The position numbers and the translations under genes were made by a program. Under the pieces are notes generated by a model, which was not told the DNA's origin, did not search any database, and saw only the letters and a list, made by a program, of their open reading frames with translations. A stretch of DNA of 64,000 bases from Halicephalobus mephisto. Lineage: Eukaryota > Nematoda > Chromadorea > Rhabditida > Panagrolaimidae. Shown here one piece after another: positions 21,213-32,877 of this stretch. Positions within the stretch are counted from its first letter, which is position 1. The number at the start of each line of letters is the position of its first letter. Where the stretch lies: assembly GCA_009193035.1 (NCBI GenBank), contig SWDT01000017.1, positions 186,001 to 250,000 of the forward strand, written 5' to 3'.

Positions 21213-24200
21213 TCAGAGGCCTCTGCCGTCCTTCTTGGAAACGCTGCGGAGAACTTCACCCTGGAGATAAGGATTGGGCTGGTGACGAGCGATCATCGGA
21301 ACACTACGTTTTCGACGTCTGGGCTCCTGAAAATTATTTTTCAATTTCAAGTTTAAAAATTACTCAGTTCAGATACAGTAATGCAGAATTAGTTACTATG
21401 ATTTCAAACTTAAAAACTATTCAATTAAGGTACGGTAATTCAAAATTAGTTACCGTAATTTTAAACTTAAAAAATATTCAATTAAGGTACGGTAATTCAA
21501 AATTAGTTACTGTAATTTTAAAATTAAAAACTATTCAATTAAGGTATGGTAATTAAAAATTAGTTACTGTAATTTTAAAATTAAAAACTATTTAATTAAG
21601 GTACGGTAGTTAAAAATTAGTTACTGTAATTTTAAAATTAAAAACTATCCAATTAAGGTACGGTAATTCAAAATTAGTTACCGTAACTTTAAACTTAAAA
21701 AATATTCAATTCAAGTACAGTAATTCAAAATTAGTTACTGTAATTTTAAACTTAGAAATTTGTTTTTTAAATACAGTAATTAAACATTGAGTATTTTAAT
21801 TTTAGCTCTAAAAATTAATTTAATTTGAAAGTGCTTCAGATGAGGACTTTGTTGATCTACTTTGGGACCACTAAAAGTGCGATTTTTCCATAAGATAATT
21901 TCAAAGAAAATTCGATGAAAATCTTACTGAATATTATTTTTAAAAGTTTGCGTTAAATTATATTTGAAAAAAATTTTACATAAACTTTTTAAGAAAATAA
22001 AAAATTCAATCTCGAGGTTTAAAGTGATCGACATCAAAATCAAATTTGCAGCTTGCGCGCAACATTTAGATAAGTGAATATCAAAATCAAAATTTGCAGC
22101 TTGCACGCAACATTCCGGCAGCTAAGTCGACATTAAAATCAAAATTGCAAGTTGCACGCAACATTTAGACAATTCAATTTACCTTTTTATTTTTATATTT
22201 ATAAATATTTCGAAATCAAAATCAAAATTTGCAGCTTGCGCGCAACATTCTGGCAGCTAACGTGATGTTAAAACAAAATTTGCAGCTTGCGCGCAACATT
22301 CTAGCAGCTAATATGATGTTAAAATAAAAATTGCAACTTGCGCGCAACATTCTAGCAGCTAATGTGATGTTAAAATAAAAATAAAAATTGCAGCTTGCGC
22401 GCAAAATTCTGGCAGCTAACGTGATGTTAAAACAAAATTTGCAACTTGCGCGCAACATTCTGGCAGGTCGTCTTATCCGATTATCGTGCGAATTTGATTT
22501 TGATGACGATTCCTCTCTAGACCTCAATACGAAACAAATGACACATGTATCAACTTTGAAATTTATGTTTTTGGTTATATATTCATGTTAAGACAAGATT
22601 ACGAAATACCGAAGATCAAGTTTCTAAAGTGGCTTCTAGATAGAATTTCAGAATCTAATGTTTCTAAAATGACTTCTGAAGCTATTTTCAGAATATTATA
22701 AACTCTGAATTAATGTCTGAAGTGAACTCCAGAATCCTATGACTTCTGAAGCTATTTTCAGAATCCTACGACTTTTGACTTGATATTTAAAGAAAATTTC
22801 AGAATCTTGTAATTTCTGAAGTCATTTCCAGAATCTTGTGACTTCTGACTTGATACTTAAAGCAAATTTCAGAATTTTGTGATTTCTGAAGCTATTTTCA
22901 GAATCCTATGACTTCTGAAGTGAATTTCAGAATCCTATGATTTCTAAATTGACTTCTGAAGTGAATTCTGGAAATCCAACCTTGGATATTTCGTAATTTT
23001 ACTTTAATAAAAATATGTAAACAAAATTGAAACTGAAAAGAATAAACTTATCATTTGCTTCCTGAATTCTCAATTTTTTCAAATAACTTACTATATATGG
23101 ATTTTCTCACAAAAGTTATTATATATGAATTTCTCAACAAATATATTAATATCGATTTTCTCATAGAACTTATTATATATGAATTTTAAAAAACTTATTA
23201 TATATAAATTTCTTTTCTAAAACATTGATATATGAATTTTAAAGAAAAGTAAATATATGAATTTTTAAAAGAAAGTTGATATATGGATTTTTTTGAAAAT
23301 GTTGATATATGAATTTTTAAAAAAAGTTGATATATGAATTTTAAAAAAAAGTTGATATATGAATTTTTTTGAAAATGTTGATATATGAATTTTTAAAAAA
23401 AAGTTGATATATGGACTTTTTTGAAAATGTTGATATATGGATTTTTAAAAGAAAGTTGATATATGGATTTTTTTGAAAATGTTGATATATGGATTTTTAA
23501 AAAAAAGTTGATATATGGATTCCCTCCCCACTTACATCAGTACGAATTTCGTGGAATTTTTTGGCAATCATGGTCTTGTGAAGGCCGTTTTTGGCGAGCA
23601 TATCTTCGAGGTTCTGCTCGTATTCTTCCCCGCTGTTCTTGCTGGGGCAGTTGAACATGTGTTCTTGGTCACAGAGACATTGTTGTTGGGCTTGATAGTT
23701 CCTCGAGAATTCAGCGCTGTTTTCGAATTCTTCCAGACATCCATCTTCTGCGGTTTTGCCGACGGGACAAGGATTAGGAGGATCACAGTAAGCCGGAAGG
23801 ACGTTGTCGGACTTGACCTCCTCCCGGTGTTCGAACTCGTCTTCTGGCCGGAGCTGTTGGGTACCTTCCCCGGCCCCTCCGCTGATGAATTTCTGACCGT
23901 ATGCCAGAGGACCCGAGAAACTCTCTATATCGCGGGAAATTAAATCAATAAATTGGGAATCTGGGAAGGCCTGAAAAAATTAAAAATATAAATATTTAAA
24001 AAAAATTTAAATATTTTTAAAAAATTTAAAAAATTTAAATATTCTTAAAAAATAAAAATTTATCAAATATTTTTAAAAAATTTAAAATAAAAAAAATTCA
24101 AATATTTTTAAAAAATAAAAATAAGTTTTGTAAAAAATAAAAATTATTCTAAAAGTTGTTTTTGGAACTTTAGAAAAAGCAGGAAGTTGTTTCGAAATGT

Positions 24201-26135
24201 CATATTTGTTGACATTTTTAAAATTATATAAAAAAAATTGTTTTAAAAATTCCTTGTGAAATTTTCGACAATTTTAGAGAAAGGAAAAACTGTTCCAAAA
24301 TTTTTTTTCTGGAATTTTAATAATTATAAAAAATGAAATAATTTTTAGCCTTTTTTACTTTTAAAAATTTTTGAAATTTTATATAAAAATAAAATTACTA
24401 ATATCCCCTGAGGCGTTTTTGGAGTTTTTAAAAAACGGAAAAATTGTCCCGAAGATTTTCCTCAAAATTTTATTAAAAAAATCATTTTTAATTTTTTTTG
24501 TTTTTAATATTTTTGAAACTTTATAAAAAAAATCGTTTTTAATTTTTTTTGTTTTTAAGATTTTTGAAATTTTATAGAAAAATAAAATTATTAATATTCC
24601 CTCAGGCATTTTTGGAATTTTTAAAAACGGAAAAATTGTCCCGAAGATTTTCCTCAAAATTTTATAAAAAAAATCGTTTTTAATTTTTTTTGTTTTTATA
24701 AAAAATAAACCACTCTGAAAGTCCCCCTAGTTTACCCCGTGATGTTAGAAGCCATGTAAAATTAAAGATGCAAGTGCTTTCTGAACCGCAAAATGACAGA
24801 AAATTTTTCGTTTATTGAATTTTAATTAGAAAAAAAAGTTTTTAAAATTTTCCAACTGTAGTCTGTAATTTAAAAAAAAGTCAAAAATTATTAAAAAAAA
24901 TAAAAAAATTATTTTAAAAAAAAATAAAAAAATTATTTAAAAAAAAATAAAAAAATTATTTTAAAAAAGTTAAAATTATTAAAAACATTTAAAAAATTAT
25001 TTAAAAAAATTTAAAATTATTAAAAATTATTTAAAAAAAATTTTTTTTTGCAGAATTAATTTTTTCAAAATTGTTAGAATTTATAAAAAACATTTTTTTC
25101 GCTTACGTCATTACAGACTTCCGACGCGAAAAAGACAAAAATCATGGAATTAAAAAAGCAAAAAAATTTGAAGAATGTTTTAAAAAAGAATTCTAAAAAA
25201 TTAAAAATTTTTTATTTGAAAAAATTACATAATTTAAATTTTCTAAAAAAATTTGAAAATTAAATTTTTTAAATTTCGAAAATTTTAAAGATACTGTAGA
25301 AGGCTTCAGAATCTCCAAATGACTTCTGGAGATTTTTATTAAATTTAAAAAATAAAAAATTTTTGAATTTTAAAAAATAAAAAATTTTAAATAAATTTAA
25401 AAAAATAAAAATAAGTTTTTTCGAAGGAATTGTCCTAATGCAAATTTTTGGAATTTTTTAGAAAATTCAGAAATTTGAAATTTCAGATGCTGATGTTAAT
25501 TTTCTAGAAAATTCTGGAGAATTTTAAGTGTTTGTAGAATTTTAATTTTTGAATTAAAAAAAAATAAATTTTTTTGCGAAATGGTCCTGAAGCGAAATTT
25601 TGGAACTTTTTAGAGAATCTAAGATTTTTGATTTTAGATGTTTTGAGGAAATTCTGGAGGATTTTAGAAATGTTTGTAGAATTTTAAGTTTGGAAATAAA
25701 AAAAATTAATTTTTGCGAAATGGTCCTGAAGCGAAATTTTCGAACTTTTTAGAAAATCTAAGATTTTTGATTTTAGATGTTTTGAGGAAATTCTGAAGGA
25801 TTTTAGAAATGTTTGTAGAATTTTAAGTTTGGAAATAAAAAAAATTAATTTTTGCGAAATGGTCCTGAAGCGAAATTTTCGAACTTTTTAGAAAATCTAA
25901 GATTTTTGATTTTAGATGTTTTGGGGAAATTCTGGAGGATTTTAGACGTTTTGAAGCGACTCTAGAATCCTCCAGAATCCCCTGTTGAACTTCCATGAAT
26001 CCTGTGAATTTACTAAAATAGAAAATCCCGAACCTGTTGACCATAATCGTTGGAAGAGGTATCAACATTGAAGTCGATCGCTTGAACGACGAATATCGCC
26101 GAACAAACGATGGCGAAACCGAGCAAGGTCGTCAT
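21213..26135 (-). CDS. sbt-1: Neuroendocrine protein 7B2, PC2 chaperone
   Basis: 7B2 binds proprotein convertase 2 (EGL-3 in nematodes) in the secretory pathway, helping it mature while its C-terminal peptide inhibits it. Minus-strand exons are 26135-26034, 23970-23536 and 21326-21213, about 216 residues. Signal peptide: MTTLLGFAIVCSAIFVVQA. An in-frame Met 60 bp upstream (26195) would add a basic extension and is less likely. The core has the family's CDPPNPCPVGKTAEDGCLE polyproline/Cys block and the AEFSRNYQ segment. Exon 3 encodes the furin site RRRKRS, the conserved PNPYLQG and the VSKK dibasic that corresponds to the VAKK inhibitory site. Introns are unusually long (about 2.1 and 2.2 kb) and filled with repeats. 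AATAAA lies 84 bp beyond the stop. Confidence 0.92.
21355..21790. repeat. About 60-bp tandem repeat in sbt-1 intron 2
   Basis: Seven copies with TTAAGGTACGGTAATTCAAA and TTAGTTACTGTAATTTTAAA. It starts about 30 bp upstream of the last sbt-1 exon. Confidence 0.85.
22020..22480 (-). repeat. TTGCGCGCAA satellite, cluster B (inverted)
   Basis: Eight copies of a 50-60 bp unit with TTTGCAGCTTGCGCGCAACA and TTCTGGCAGCTAA, in reverse orientation relative to clusters A and C. It is located in sbt-1 intron 2. Peptide repeats such as MLRASCKF on the minus strand are read-through of the satellite, not a gene. Confidence 0.85.
22600..22985. repeat. Repeat of CAGAATCCTATGACTTCTGA
   Basis: Roughly ten degenerate copies of TTTCAGAATCCTATGACTTC alternating with TGAAGTGAATT, in sbt-1 intron 2. 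Confidence 0.75.
23085..23525. repeat. GTTGATATATGGATTTTT tandem repeat
   Basis: More than a dozen copies of a 25-35 bp unit with a TATATGAA/TATATGGA core. It abuts the donor of sbt-1 exon 2. Confidence 0.85.
24370..24710. repeat. About 190-bp duplication in sbt-1 intron 1
   Basis: A block with AAAATTGTCCCGAAGATTTT and CCTCAAAATTTTAT occurs twice (about 24440 and 24630). Flanking 23990-24370 and 24710-25430 are A/T-rich filler with AAAAATTATTTAAAAA runs; no gene seen. Confidence 0.65.
25430..25985. repeat. 140-bp tandem repeat in sbt-1 intron 1
   Basis: Three to four copies at 139-140 bp spacing, containing TTTGCGAAATGGTCCTGAAG, CGAAATTTTCGAACTTTTTA and GATTTTAGATGTTTTGAGGA. Confidence 0.8.
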
Positions 26136-26504
26136 GCCTTTCTTCGGTGCCAAACAGCGACTGGTTTTCTTTTTTGCTTTAATGTGAGTTTCCAATCGAT
26201 AGCCTCGGGCGGAGTCTCATCTGGTGACAACGGCAAACGACAGAGAACCAGGGGTTATTTGAAGCTGCTTTTTTGCCTCTGGGTGTCACACGACCGAGCT
26301 GAAAAGGGTTCTTTCGCTTCCCGGAATCCTCGAGACGAAATCGATGTCGAGGTGTGCCTTTGGAAATGACATGTTTTTTTTGTAATTAAACATCCAGTGT
26401 CAAGGCATATACAGTAGTTAACATCCAATTTAAAATCAAAGTCAACTTTAAAGTCGATTTCAAAACTAAAATCAAATTTAATTTTCAAAAATAATTAAGC
26501 AAAA

Positions 26505-26910
26505 CAACCTGCCAGAACGTCGCGCGCAAGGTGCGAATTTTATTTTCATATTGACTCAACTGCCAGAACGTCGCGCGCAAGGTGCGAATTTTATTTTCAT
26601 ATTGACTCAACTGCCAGAATGTTGCGCGCAAGGTGCAGGTTTTATTTTCATATTTACTTAACTGCCAGAACGTTGCGCGCAAGGTGCAGGTTTTATTTTC
26701 ATATTGACTTCACTGCCAGAACGTTGCGCGCAAGGTGTAGGTTTTATTTCAATTTTCACATTGATTTCACTGCCAGAATGTTGCGCGAAACTTGAAGTTT
26801 TGATTTTAATTTTAATGTCATGTTAATTACTAGAATGTTGCGCGCAAACTGCGAGTTTGAATTTTATGTTGAATTATCTATTAGAACGTTGCGCGCAAAC
26901 TGCAAAATTT
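26505..26910 (+). repeat. TTGCGCGCAA satellite, cluster C
   Basis: Eight copies of a 51-55 bp unit: CTGCCAGAACGTTGCGCGCA, then AGGTGCAGGTTTTATTTTC and CATATTGACT. The first five are nearly identical, so this is probably the youngest cluster. Confidence 0.9.
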
Positions 26911-26949
26911 ACTTTGTTTTTGACGTCAATCTCTATAGTCGTTGAAAAA

Positions 26950-27135
26950 ATGTTTGAAAAGTTCTCAAAAATGAGTTTAAAAATTGCAAAAAATTATATC
27001 CAACTCACAACGCCAAAAGTCAAAGGTTACTGTACTTTGCCAATCGTCTTCATAATAATGTATGCATCTTGCATCATAATTTTGTTTTCAATAAACGTCA
27101 ATTTTGTCATATTTCCGTTCAAGACCAGTAAATAA
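26950..27135 (+). CDS. Possible N-terminal exon of a membrane protein
   Basis: Short frame from ATG 26950. A basic start (MFEKFSKMSLKIAKNY) is followed by one strong hydrophobic segment (LPIVFIIMYASCIIILFSI) and PFKTSK, then a stop. The AG|GTAAAT near 27127 could be a donor. A type II membrane topology is possible. I could not find convincing downstream exons, and the frame may be chance. Confidence 0.25.
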   Translation: MFEKFSKMSLKIAKNYIQLTTPKVKGYCTLPIVFIIMYASCIIILFSINVNFVIFPFKTSK

Positions 27136-27139
27136 ATTT

Positions 27140-28090
27140 ATTTTTAAAAATTAAAAAAAAATATTTTTTAAAATTAAATATTTAAAAAATTTTTTAAAAT
27201 AAAATAAATTTTTTTTAAAAATTTTCTAAAATAAAATTAAATATTTTTATTATTTTTTAAATCTAAAATTTTTTTAAAAATTAAAAATTATTTTTTTTTT
27301 TTCAATTAATAATTTTTATTTTTTTTAAATTTCCTTTTTTTATTTTTTTAAATTTTAAATTTTTTTTGAATAAATTTAAAACATTTTTTATTATTTTTGA
27401 TATAATTAAACGTTTCCGATTATATTGATTTTAAATATGTAAAAAATAATACAATTTGACAAAAGTTAGAAAAAAATAAAATTAATTAAAATGGGTCTTG
27501 AATGGAAAATTTCCTTTTTGTTTTTAAGTAGCACAAAGTTAAAATTTTATTTTAAAATATTGAATTTCCTTCAAAAAGTCAAACAAGGTCAGTTACCAGA
27601 AAATAAAAAAAAACATTTTTTATTTTTTTTCATTTTTATGGAATTTTTTAAAAATTTTTATAAAAAAACAAATTTTTTTGAATCTTTATAAAAAACAAAT
27701 TTTCACAACTTTTTATAAAAAACAAATTTTTTAAAATTTTTATAAAAAAACAAATTTTATACAAATTATTTTTTAAAGATTTTTATAAAAATTAATTTTC
27801 TAAAATTTTCTAAAAATTATTTCTCAAGAAATTTACTTTTTATAGAAATTTATTTTTTTTTAATTTTCTTTGAAATTTTTTTTAAAATTTAATTTTTAAT
27901 GGAAATTATTCTTTTTTTAATTTATTTTTATAAAAGTTTGTTTTTTTTAAATTTATTTCTTTTTGAAAATTCAGTTTTTTTTAAATTTATTTTTTTGAAA
28001 ATTTACTTTTTTTTAAATTTAGTTTTTATAAGAATTTATTTTTTTGAAAATTTACTTTTTTTAAATTGTATAAAAATTACATTTTCTAAA
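27140..28090. other. A/T-rich desert
   Basis: Poly-A/poly-T-rich sequence. A short frame at 27491-27583 ends in a good AAG|GTCAGT donor but shows no recognisable protein. Nothing else supported. Confidence 0.45.
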
Positions 28091-28099
28091 ATTGTAAAA

Positions 28100-28243
28100 G
28101 AATCTTATTGTAAGATTCCCTCAAGGACAAACATTGCGAGAGTTAATCTCGTTAAATTTTCAACGATTACTTTTTCGACTTGTGCGCAGAAGCTTCTTCA
28201 CGTTCGAGCGTGCTGTTGCGGAAAGACTGGCTGAACAAATAGC
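28100..28243 (+). CDS. Possible exon, unrecognised
   Basis: A pocket of normal base composition inside A/T filler. One frame reads QGQTLRELISLNFQRLLFRL and then ERAVAERLAEQIAS, ending TGA: amphipathic and protein-like. A second frame is also open and Cys-rich. The upstream boundary and any partner exons are unclear. Confidence 0.25.
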
Positions 28244-28499
28244 TTCGTGAAAAAACTGAAGCTGAACTCTTGGCCTGGCCCGGTTTTCCTCCAACAAGCC
28301 AATTTTTATTTTTTAAAAAAACCACTTCCGGTGAAAAAAATCGAATAAATTTAAAAATATTTTTTGCATTTTTGGGATATTTTTTAAAACATAAATAATG
28401 TGATTAATTTTTGAATAATTTTTTAAATTACAGTACTTGAATAACATTATAGGACATCATGTGAGATTTTGGGATTTCCCAGAATGTAGTGGATGTTTT

Positions 28500-28990
28500 A
28501 GAATAATAAAAAATAAAAATTTTTTACTTTTTGGTCCTACCTGGAAAATTTCTGATTTTTGTTTCGAGATCAATTTTAAAAATAATTTATGACATCATTG
28601 TATTTTTAATAATAATTTAATTTTCAATGTTTTAGAATAATAAAAAACTAAAATGTTTTACTTTTCGGTCTCACCTGGAAAATTTCTGGTTTTCGTTTCG
28701 AGATCAATTTTAAAAATAATTTATGACATCATTGTATTTTTAATAATAATTTAATTTTCAATGTTTTAGAATAATAAAAAACTAAAATTTTTTACTTTTT
28801 GGTCTCACATGGAAAATTTCTGATTTTTGTTTCGAGATCAATTTTAAAAATAATTTATGACATCATTGTATTTTTAATAATAATTTAATTTTCAATGTTT
28901 TAGAATAATAAAAAACTAAAATGTTTTACTTTTCGGTCTCACCTGGAAAATTTCTGGTTTTCGTTTCGAGATCAACTTTGAAATTTTATC
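28500..28990. repeat. About 125-bp tandem repeat
   Basis: Four copies with TTTCGGTCTCACCTGGAAAA, TTTCTGGTTTTCGTTTCGAG and ATTTATGACATCATTGTATT. Copies are over 90% alike by eye. Confidence 0.85.
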
Positions 28991-29039
28991 TTGGAGTTTT
29001 TTATATAATGATATTATTCAAAATAACTTAAAAGTCAAT

Positions 29040-29450
29040 TTTTTAAAATCTCTAATCCCACATAGAAAATTCCCCTTGGGACCGTTTTCGAAGTTCTTTA
29101 CTTTTTGTATAATAATATTTTTCAAAGTAATCTAAAAATTGATTTTTTTAGTGTCTGGTCCCAACTGGAAAATTCCAAAAATTCCTGTCGAGACCGTTTT
29201 CGAAATTTTTTACTTTTTGTATAATAATATTTTTCAAAGTAATCTAAAAATTGATTTTTTTTAGTTTCTGGTCCCAACTGGAAAATTCCAAAAAAATTCC
29301 CGTCGAGACCGTTTTTGAAGTTTTTTACTTTTTGTATAATAATATTTTTCAAAGTAATTTAAAAATCGATTTTTTTAGTTTCTGGTCCCAACTGGAAAAT
29401 TCCAAAAATTCCCGTCGAGATCATTTTTGAAGTTTTTTTGGAGATGTTTT
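29040..29450. repeat. About 113-bp tandem repeat
   Basis: Four copies with TTTCTGGTCCCAACTGGAAA, AATTCCCGTCGAGACCGTTT and TTTGTATAATAATATTTTTC. It is related to the preceding array and to the GTGTCGAGACC family. Confidence 0.85.
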
Positions 29451-29744
29451 TTATACTTTGATTTTAAAATTAAAAAAACACTAACTTTTGGTTTGAGGTT
29501 AATTAAATATGACTGGAAGAGCAAATTTCGTTTTTCATTGCCAGAGGCAGAGTTTCTAACTTTTTAAATTTTCTGGTTCCAAGTCCCTATTGTTGAAGAA
29601 ATTTGTCGAAAGAATACTAAATATCGTTTTTGTTTTCTAAATAAATATGAATTCTGACGTTACAGTATCTGAATTTCTTTTTAATTTTAAAATTAAAATT
29701 GAAAACTTTTGATCTTGTCATTTTCGAAGTTTTTTCATGTAAAA

Positions 29745-30380
29745 ATTAATTTTGGATTTCTTTGGTCCCGACACGAAAATTATTTTTGGGAGTCTTGAAG
29801 TGAAAATAATTTTGATTTTATATTTCTTTGGTCCCGACACGAAAAAATTTTTTTTTAGGAATTTTGAAATAAAAATGATTTCAAATTTATTTTGTCTTGA
29901 CACGAAAAATCCTTTTTTTAGGAATCTTGAAACAAAAATGATTTTAAGTTTATTTTGTCTTAACACGAAAATTTTCCATTAATTTTAGAATAAAAATGAT
30001 TTTAAATTTAGTTGGTCTTAACGCGAAAATTATTTTTTTTAATTTTAAAATAAAAATAATTTTAAATTTAATCGGTCTTAACACGAAAATTTTCCATTAA
30101 TTTTAGAATAAAAATGATTTTAAATTTAATTGGTCTTAACGCGAAAATTATTTTTTTAAAAGTTTTAAAATAAAAATGATTTTAAATTTAATCGGTCTTA
30201 ACACGAAAATTTTCCATTAATTTTAGAATAAAAATAATTTTAAATTTAATTGGTCTTAACGCGAAAATTATTTTTTAAAAAGTTTTAAAACAAAAATGAT
30301 TTTAAATTTAATCGGTCTTGACGCGAAAATTATTTTTTTCATTTTTGGAATAAGTTAATCCCAGATTTACCTTGTTTGCT
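29745..30380. repeat. About 57-bp tandem repeat
   Basis: Around eleven copies with TTTAATTGGTCTTAACGCGA and AAATTATTTTTTT. A two-unit alternation (TCTTAACACGAAAATTTTCC versus TCTTAACGCGAAAATTATTT) is visible between about 29940 and 30330. Confidence 0.85.
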
Positions 30381-30399
30381 CTTAACAAGAAAATATTTT

Positions 30400-31130
30400 T
30401 TTAATATAGTGGAACGAAAATTAATTATGGATTTTCTCAGTCTTAAAAAATATTTTTTTTTGTCTCAGAACGGAAATTAGTTTTGGATTTTCTGGTTTCA
30501 AAACGAAAATATTTTTTAATTTTTGCTTCAAAAATTAATTTTAAATTTTACTTTTTCTTACCACGAAAATTTTTTTTGAGGATCTTAGAACAAAAGTTGA
30601 TTTTACATTTTTGTCTCAACAAGAAAAATTTTTTTTGAGGATCCTGAAGCGAAAATTGATTTTATCTTTTCTCCCACCACGAAAAAATTTTTTTGAGGAT
30701 CTTGAAACGAAATTAATTTTACTTTTTCTCCCACCACGAAAAAGTCTTTTTATTTAAGATCCTAGAATAAAATTAATTTTATCTTTTCTCCCACCACGAA
30801 AAAGTCTTTTTTTTAAGGGTCCTAGAGCGAAAATTAATTTTATCTTTTCTTCCACCACGAAAAAATTTTTTTGAGGATCTTGAAGCGAAATTGATTTTAT
30901 TTTTTCTCCCACCACGAAGAATTCTTTTTATTTAAGATCCTAGAGCGAAAATTAATTTTATCTTTTCTCCCACCACAAAAAAATTTTTTTTGAGGATCTT
31001 GAAGCGAAATTGATTTTATTTTTTCTCCCACCACGAAGAATTCTTTTTATTTAAGATCCTAGAGCGAAAATTAATTTTATCTTTTCTCCCACCACAAAAA
31101 AAATTTTTTTAAAAGAATCCTGAAGCGAAA
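30400..31130. repeat. About 60-bp tandem repeat
   Basis: Around twelve copies with TTTTATCTTTTCTCCCACCA and CGAAAAAATTTTTTTGAGGA, then TCTTGAAGCGAAATTGA. Two neighbouring pairs are near identical. Confidence 0.85.
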
Positions 31131-31405
31131 ATTGAATTTGAATTTTGCACTTTGTCTCGGGACGAAATTCCTGTCATTCTTAAATCCCTGATCAACCACC
31201 GAACAAAGTCAAATTGCTGTCCCGAAAACATGGAGTATTTGCGGTTTTTCGTGTTTACAAAACTATCCATGTCCGTGCATATTCCATTGTCGATTGATTT
31301 CGGAAAACTCGTTCCAAAAACACTGCCAGAACCCGAGAGCGATGATGCGCGATGAACCAAGGTCGATTGAAGAACATTTTTGCCGCTTAGTTTTCTCAAT
31401 GACAC
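31109..31405 (-). CDS. Possible 98-residue protein, unrecognised
   Basis: Minus-strand ATG-to-stop frame. It occupies an island of ordinary composition (31140-31400) between repeat arrays. Ser/Gly-rich start (SLRKLSGKNVLQ, LSGSGSVFGTSFPKS), then FVRWLIRDLRMTG. No signal peptide or known motif. The plus strand is also open over 31152-31355 (FGKLVPKTLPEPESDDAR at its end), so strand and coding status are undecided. Confidence 0.3.
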   Translation of the reverse strand: MSLRKLSGKNVLQSTLVHRASSLSGSGSVFGTSFPKSIDNGICTDMDSFVNTKNRKYSMFSGQQFDFVRWLIRDLRMTGISSRDKVQNSNSIFASGFF

Positions 31406-31429
31406 TTATCTTTTTTGTCCTTGAATCAG

Positions 31430-32200
31430 ACAATCAATAATTTTATCATTTTAAATTGACAGTTTTGTCTGAAAAAAATTTTTTTTGGAAAGATTTGAGC
31501 TTTAAAAAGAATTAATTTTTTAGGAAAATTTCAGAATTTTTTAATTTTTTAAAAAAGGTTATTTAAAAATTTCTGATTTTTTAAAAAAATTATTTAAAAT
31601 TTTCTGATTTTTTTAAAAAAGTTATTTAAGATTTTCTGATTTTTTTAAAAAAGTTATTTAAAAATTTTTAAATTAAAAAAAAGTTATTTAAAATTTTTTT
31701 TATTTTTAAAGAAATTCATTTTTTTAATTTTTTAAAAATTTCCTATTTTTAAAAAAAAGTTATTTTTAAATTTCTTTGAAAAATTTGATTTTTAAAGAAA
31801 ATTAACTTTTGAAAAAATTTTTAATTTTTTTGGAAATATTCAATTTTCGAAAAACTTGTTTTTAAAATTTTTCTCGAAACGAAATCTGATTCATTCAAGT
31901 TTCGAAAAAATTCAATTTTTTGTTTTTGGAGGTGCGTCAAGGAGACTCTGAAATCATCGTTTTAGTTTTATTGATCATTGATTATAAAATTTTTTAAATT
32001 AAAATAATTTTAAATTTTAAAAATTGGAAATTAAAAAAATTTAGAATTTTAAATTAAAATAATTTTAAATTTTAAAAATTAAAATAATTTTAAATTTTTT
32101 GATTTTTAGGATTTTTCAAATTTTAAGGTTTTTTGAATTTTTGAAAATTTCCTAAATTCTTCAAAATTCAGGAAAATTTTAAAACTAATATATGAAACTA
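31430..32200. other. A/T-rich spacer
   Basis: Degenerate AAAAAAGTTATTTAAAATTT repeats (31550-31760) and other A/T filler. No gene seen. Confidence 0.5.
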
Positions 32201-32204
32201 AAAA

Positions 32205-32850
32205 TCTCTAAAATTTCGTGTTGAGATCATTTTTTAAAAAAATCATTTTTAATTTCTACAGTAAGATTCTAAAAATTTCGTGTTGAGACCATTTCTGAAA
32301 AAAATTATTTTTAATTTTTACAGTGAGATTCTGAAAATTTCGTGTCGAGATCATTTTTAATTTTTACAGTGAGATTCTGAAAATTTCGTGTCGAGACCAT
32401 TTTTGTAATAAAATCATTTTCGATTTTTACAATAGTACTATTTGAGAACAAGAACCGAAAATCCAGGATTATGGAAGTTCCTAAATAATCCAAAAATGCG
32501 TGTCGGAAAATTTCGTGAAAATGATTATTTTTAATTTTTTATAATTTTATAGTTTAAAAATTTTTTCAAAATTTTGTAAAAATACTTTTTTAAATTTTTA
32601 TGATTTCAGAGATTTTCGAAAATTCGTGTCGGGACCACTTTATGAAATTTTTTAATTTTAATTTTTGATTTTAAATAACTTTGAAAATTCGTGTCAGGAC
32701 CACTTTGTGAAATTTTTTAATTTTTATGATTTCAGAGATTTTCGAAAATTCGCGTCGGGACCACTTTGTAAAAATATTTTTAAAATAAAAATTTTTATTT
32801 TTAAATAAATTCTAAAAATTCGTGTCGGGACCACTTTGGAAATATATTTT
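32205..32850. repeat. GTGTCGAGACC-family array upstream of Numb
   Basis: Eight or more copies with AAAATTTCGTGTCGAGACCA or AATTCGTGTCGGGACCACTT, separated by 50-90 bp. The last copy lies about 50 bp from the first Numb exon. Confidence 0.8.
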
Positions 32851-32877
32851 TTGAATTTTTATGATTTTATTTTAGAT

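Noticed and set aside
22222..22527. Repeated peptide frame (MLRASCKF units)
   Set aside because: Direct translation of the TTGCGCGCAA satellite; no start context, domain or composition of a gene. The same applies to 26485-26682, 62313-62564 and 6742-7229.
24379..24657. 92-codon minus frame with KTKKIKNDFF repeats
   Set aside because: Low-complexity A/T duplication inside an sbt-1 intron.
26136..26195. Upstream Met of sbt-1 as the start
   Set aside because: It would place a basic extension before the signal peptide; the second Met gives a standard secretory start. Not excluded.
27899..28234. 111-codon plus frame rich in Phe and Leu
   Set aside because: Most of it is poly-T read-through; only the last 45 codons lie in complex sequence, treated separately.
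29122..29982. Several 70-80 codon frames on both strands
   Set aside because: They repeat the same peptide every array unit; repeat translation only.
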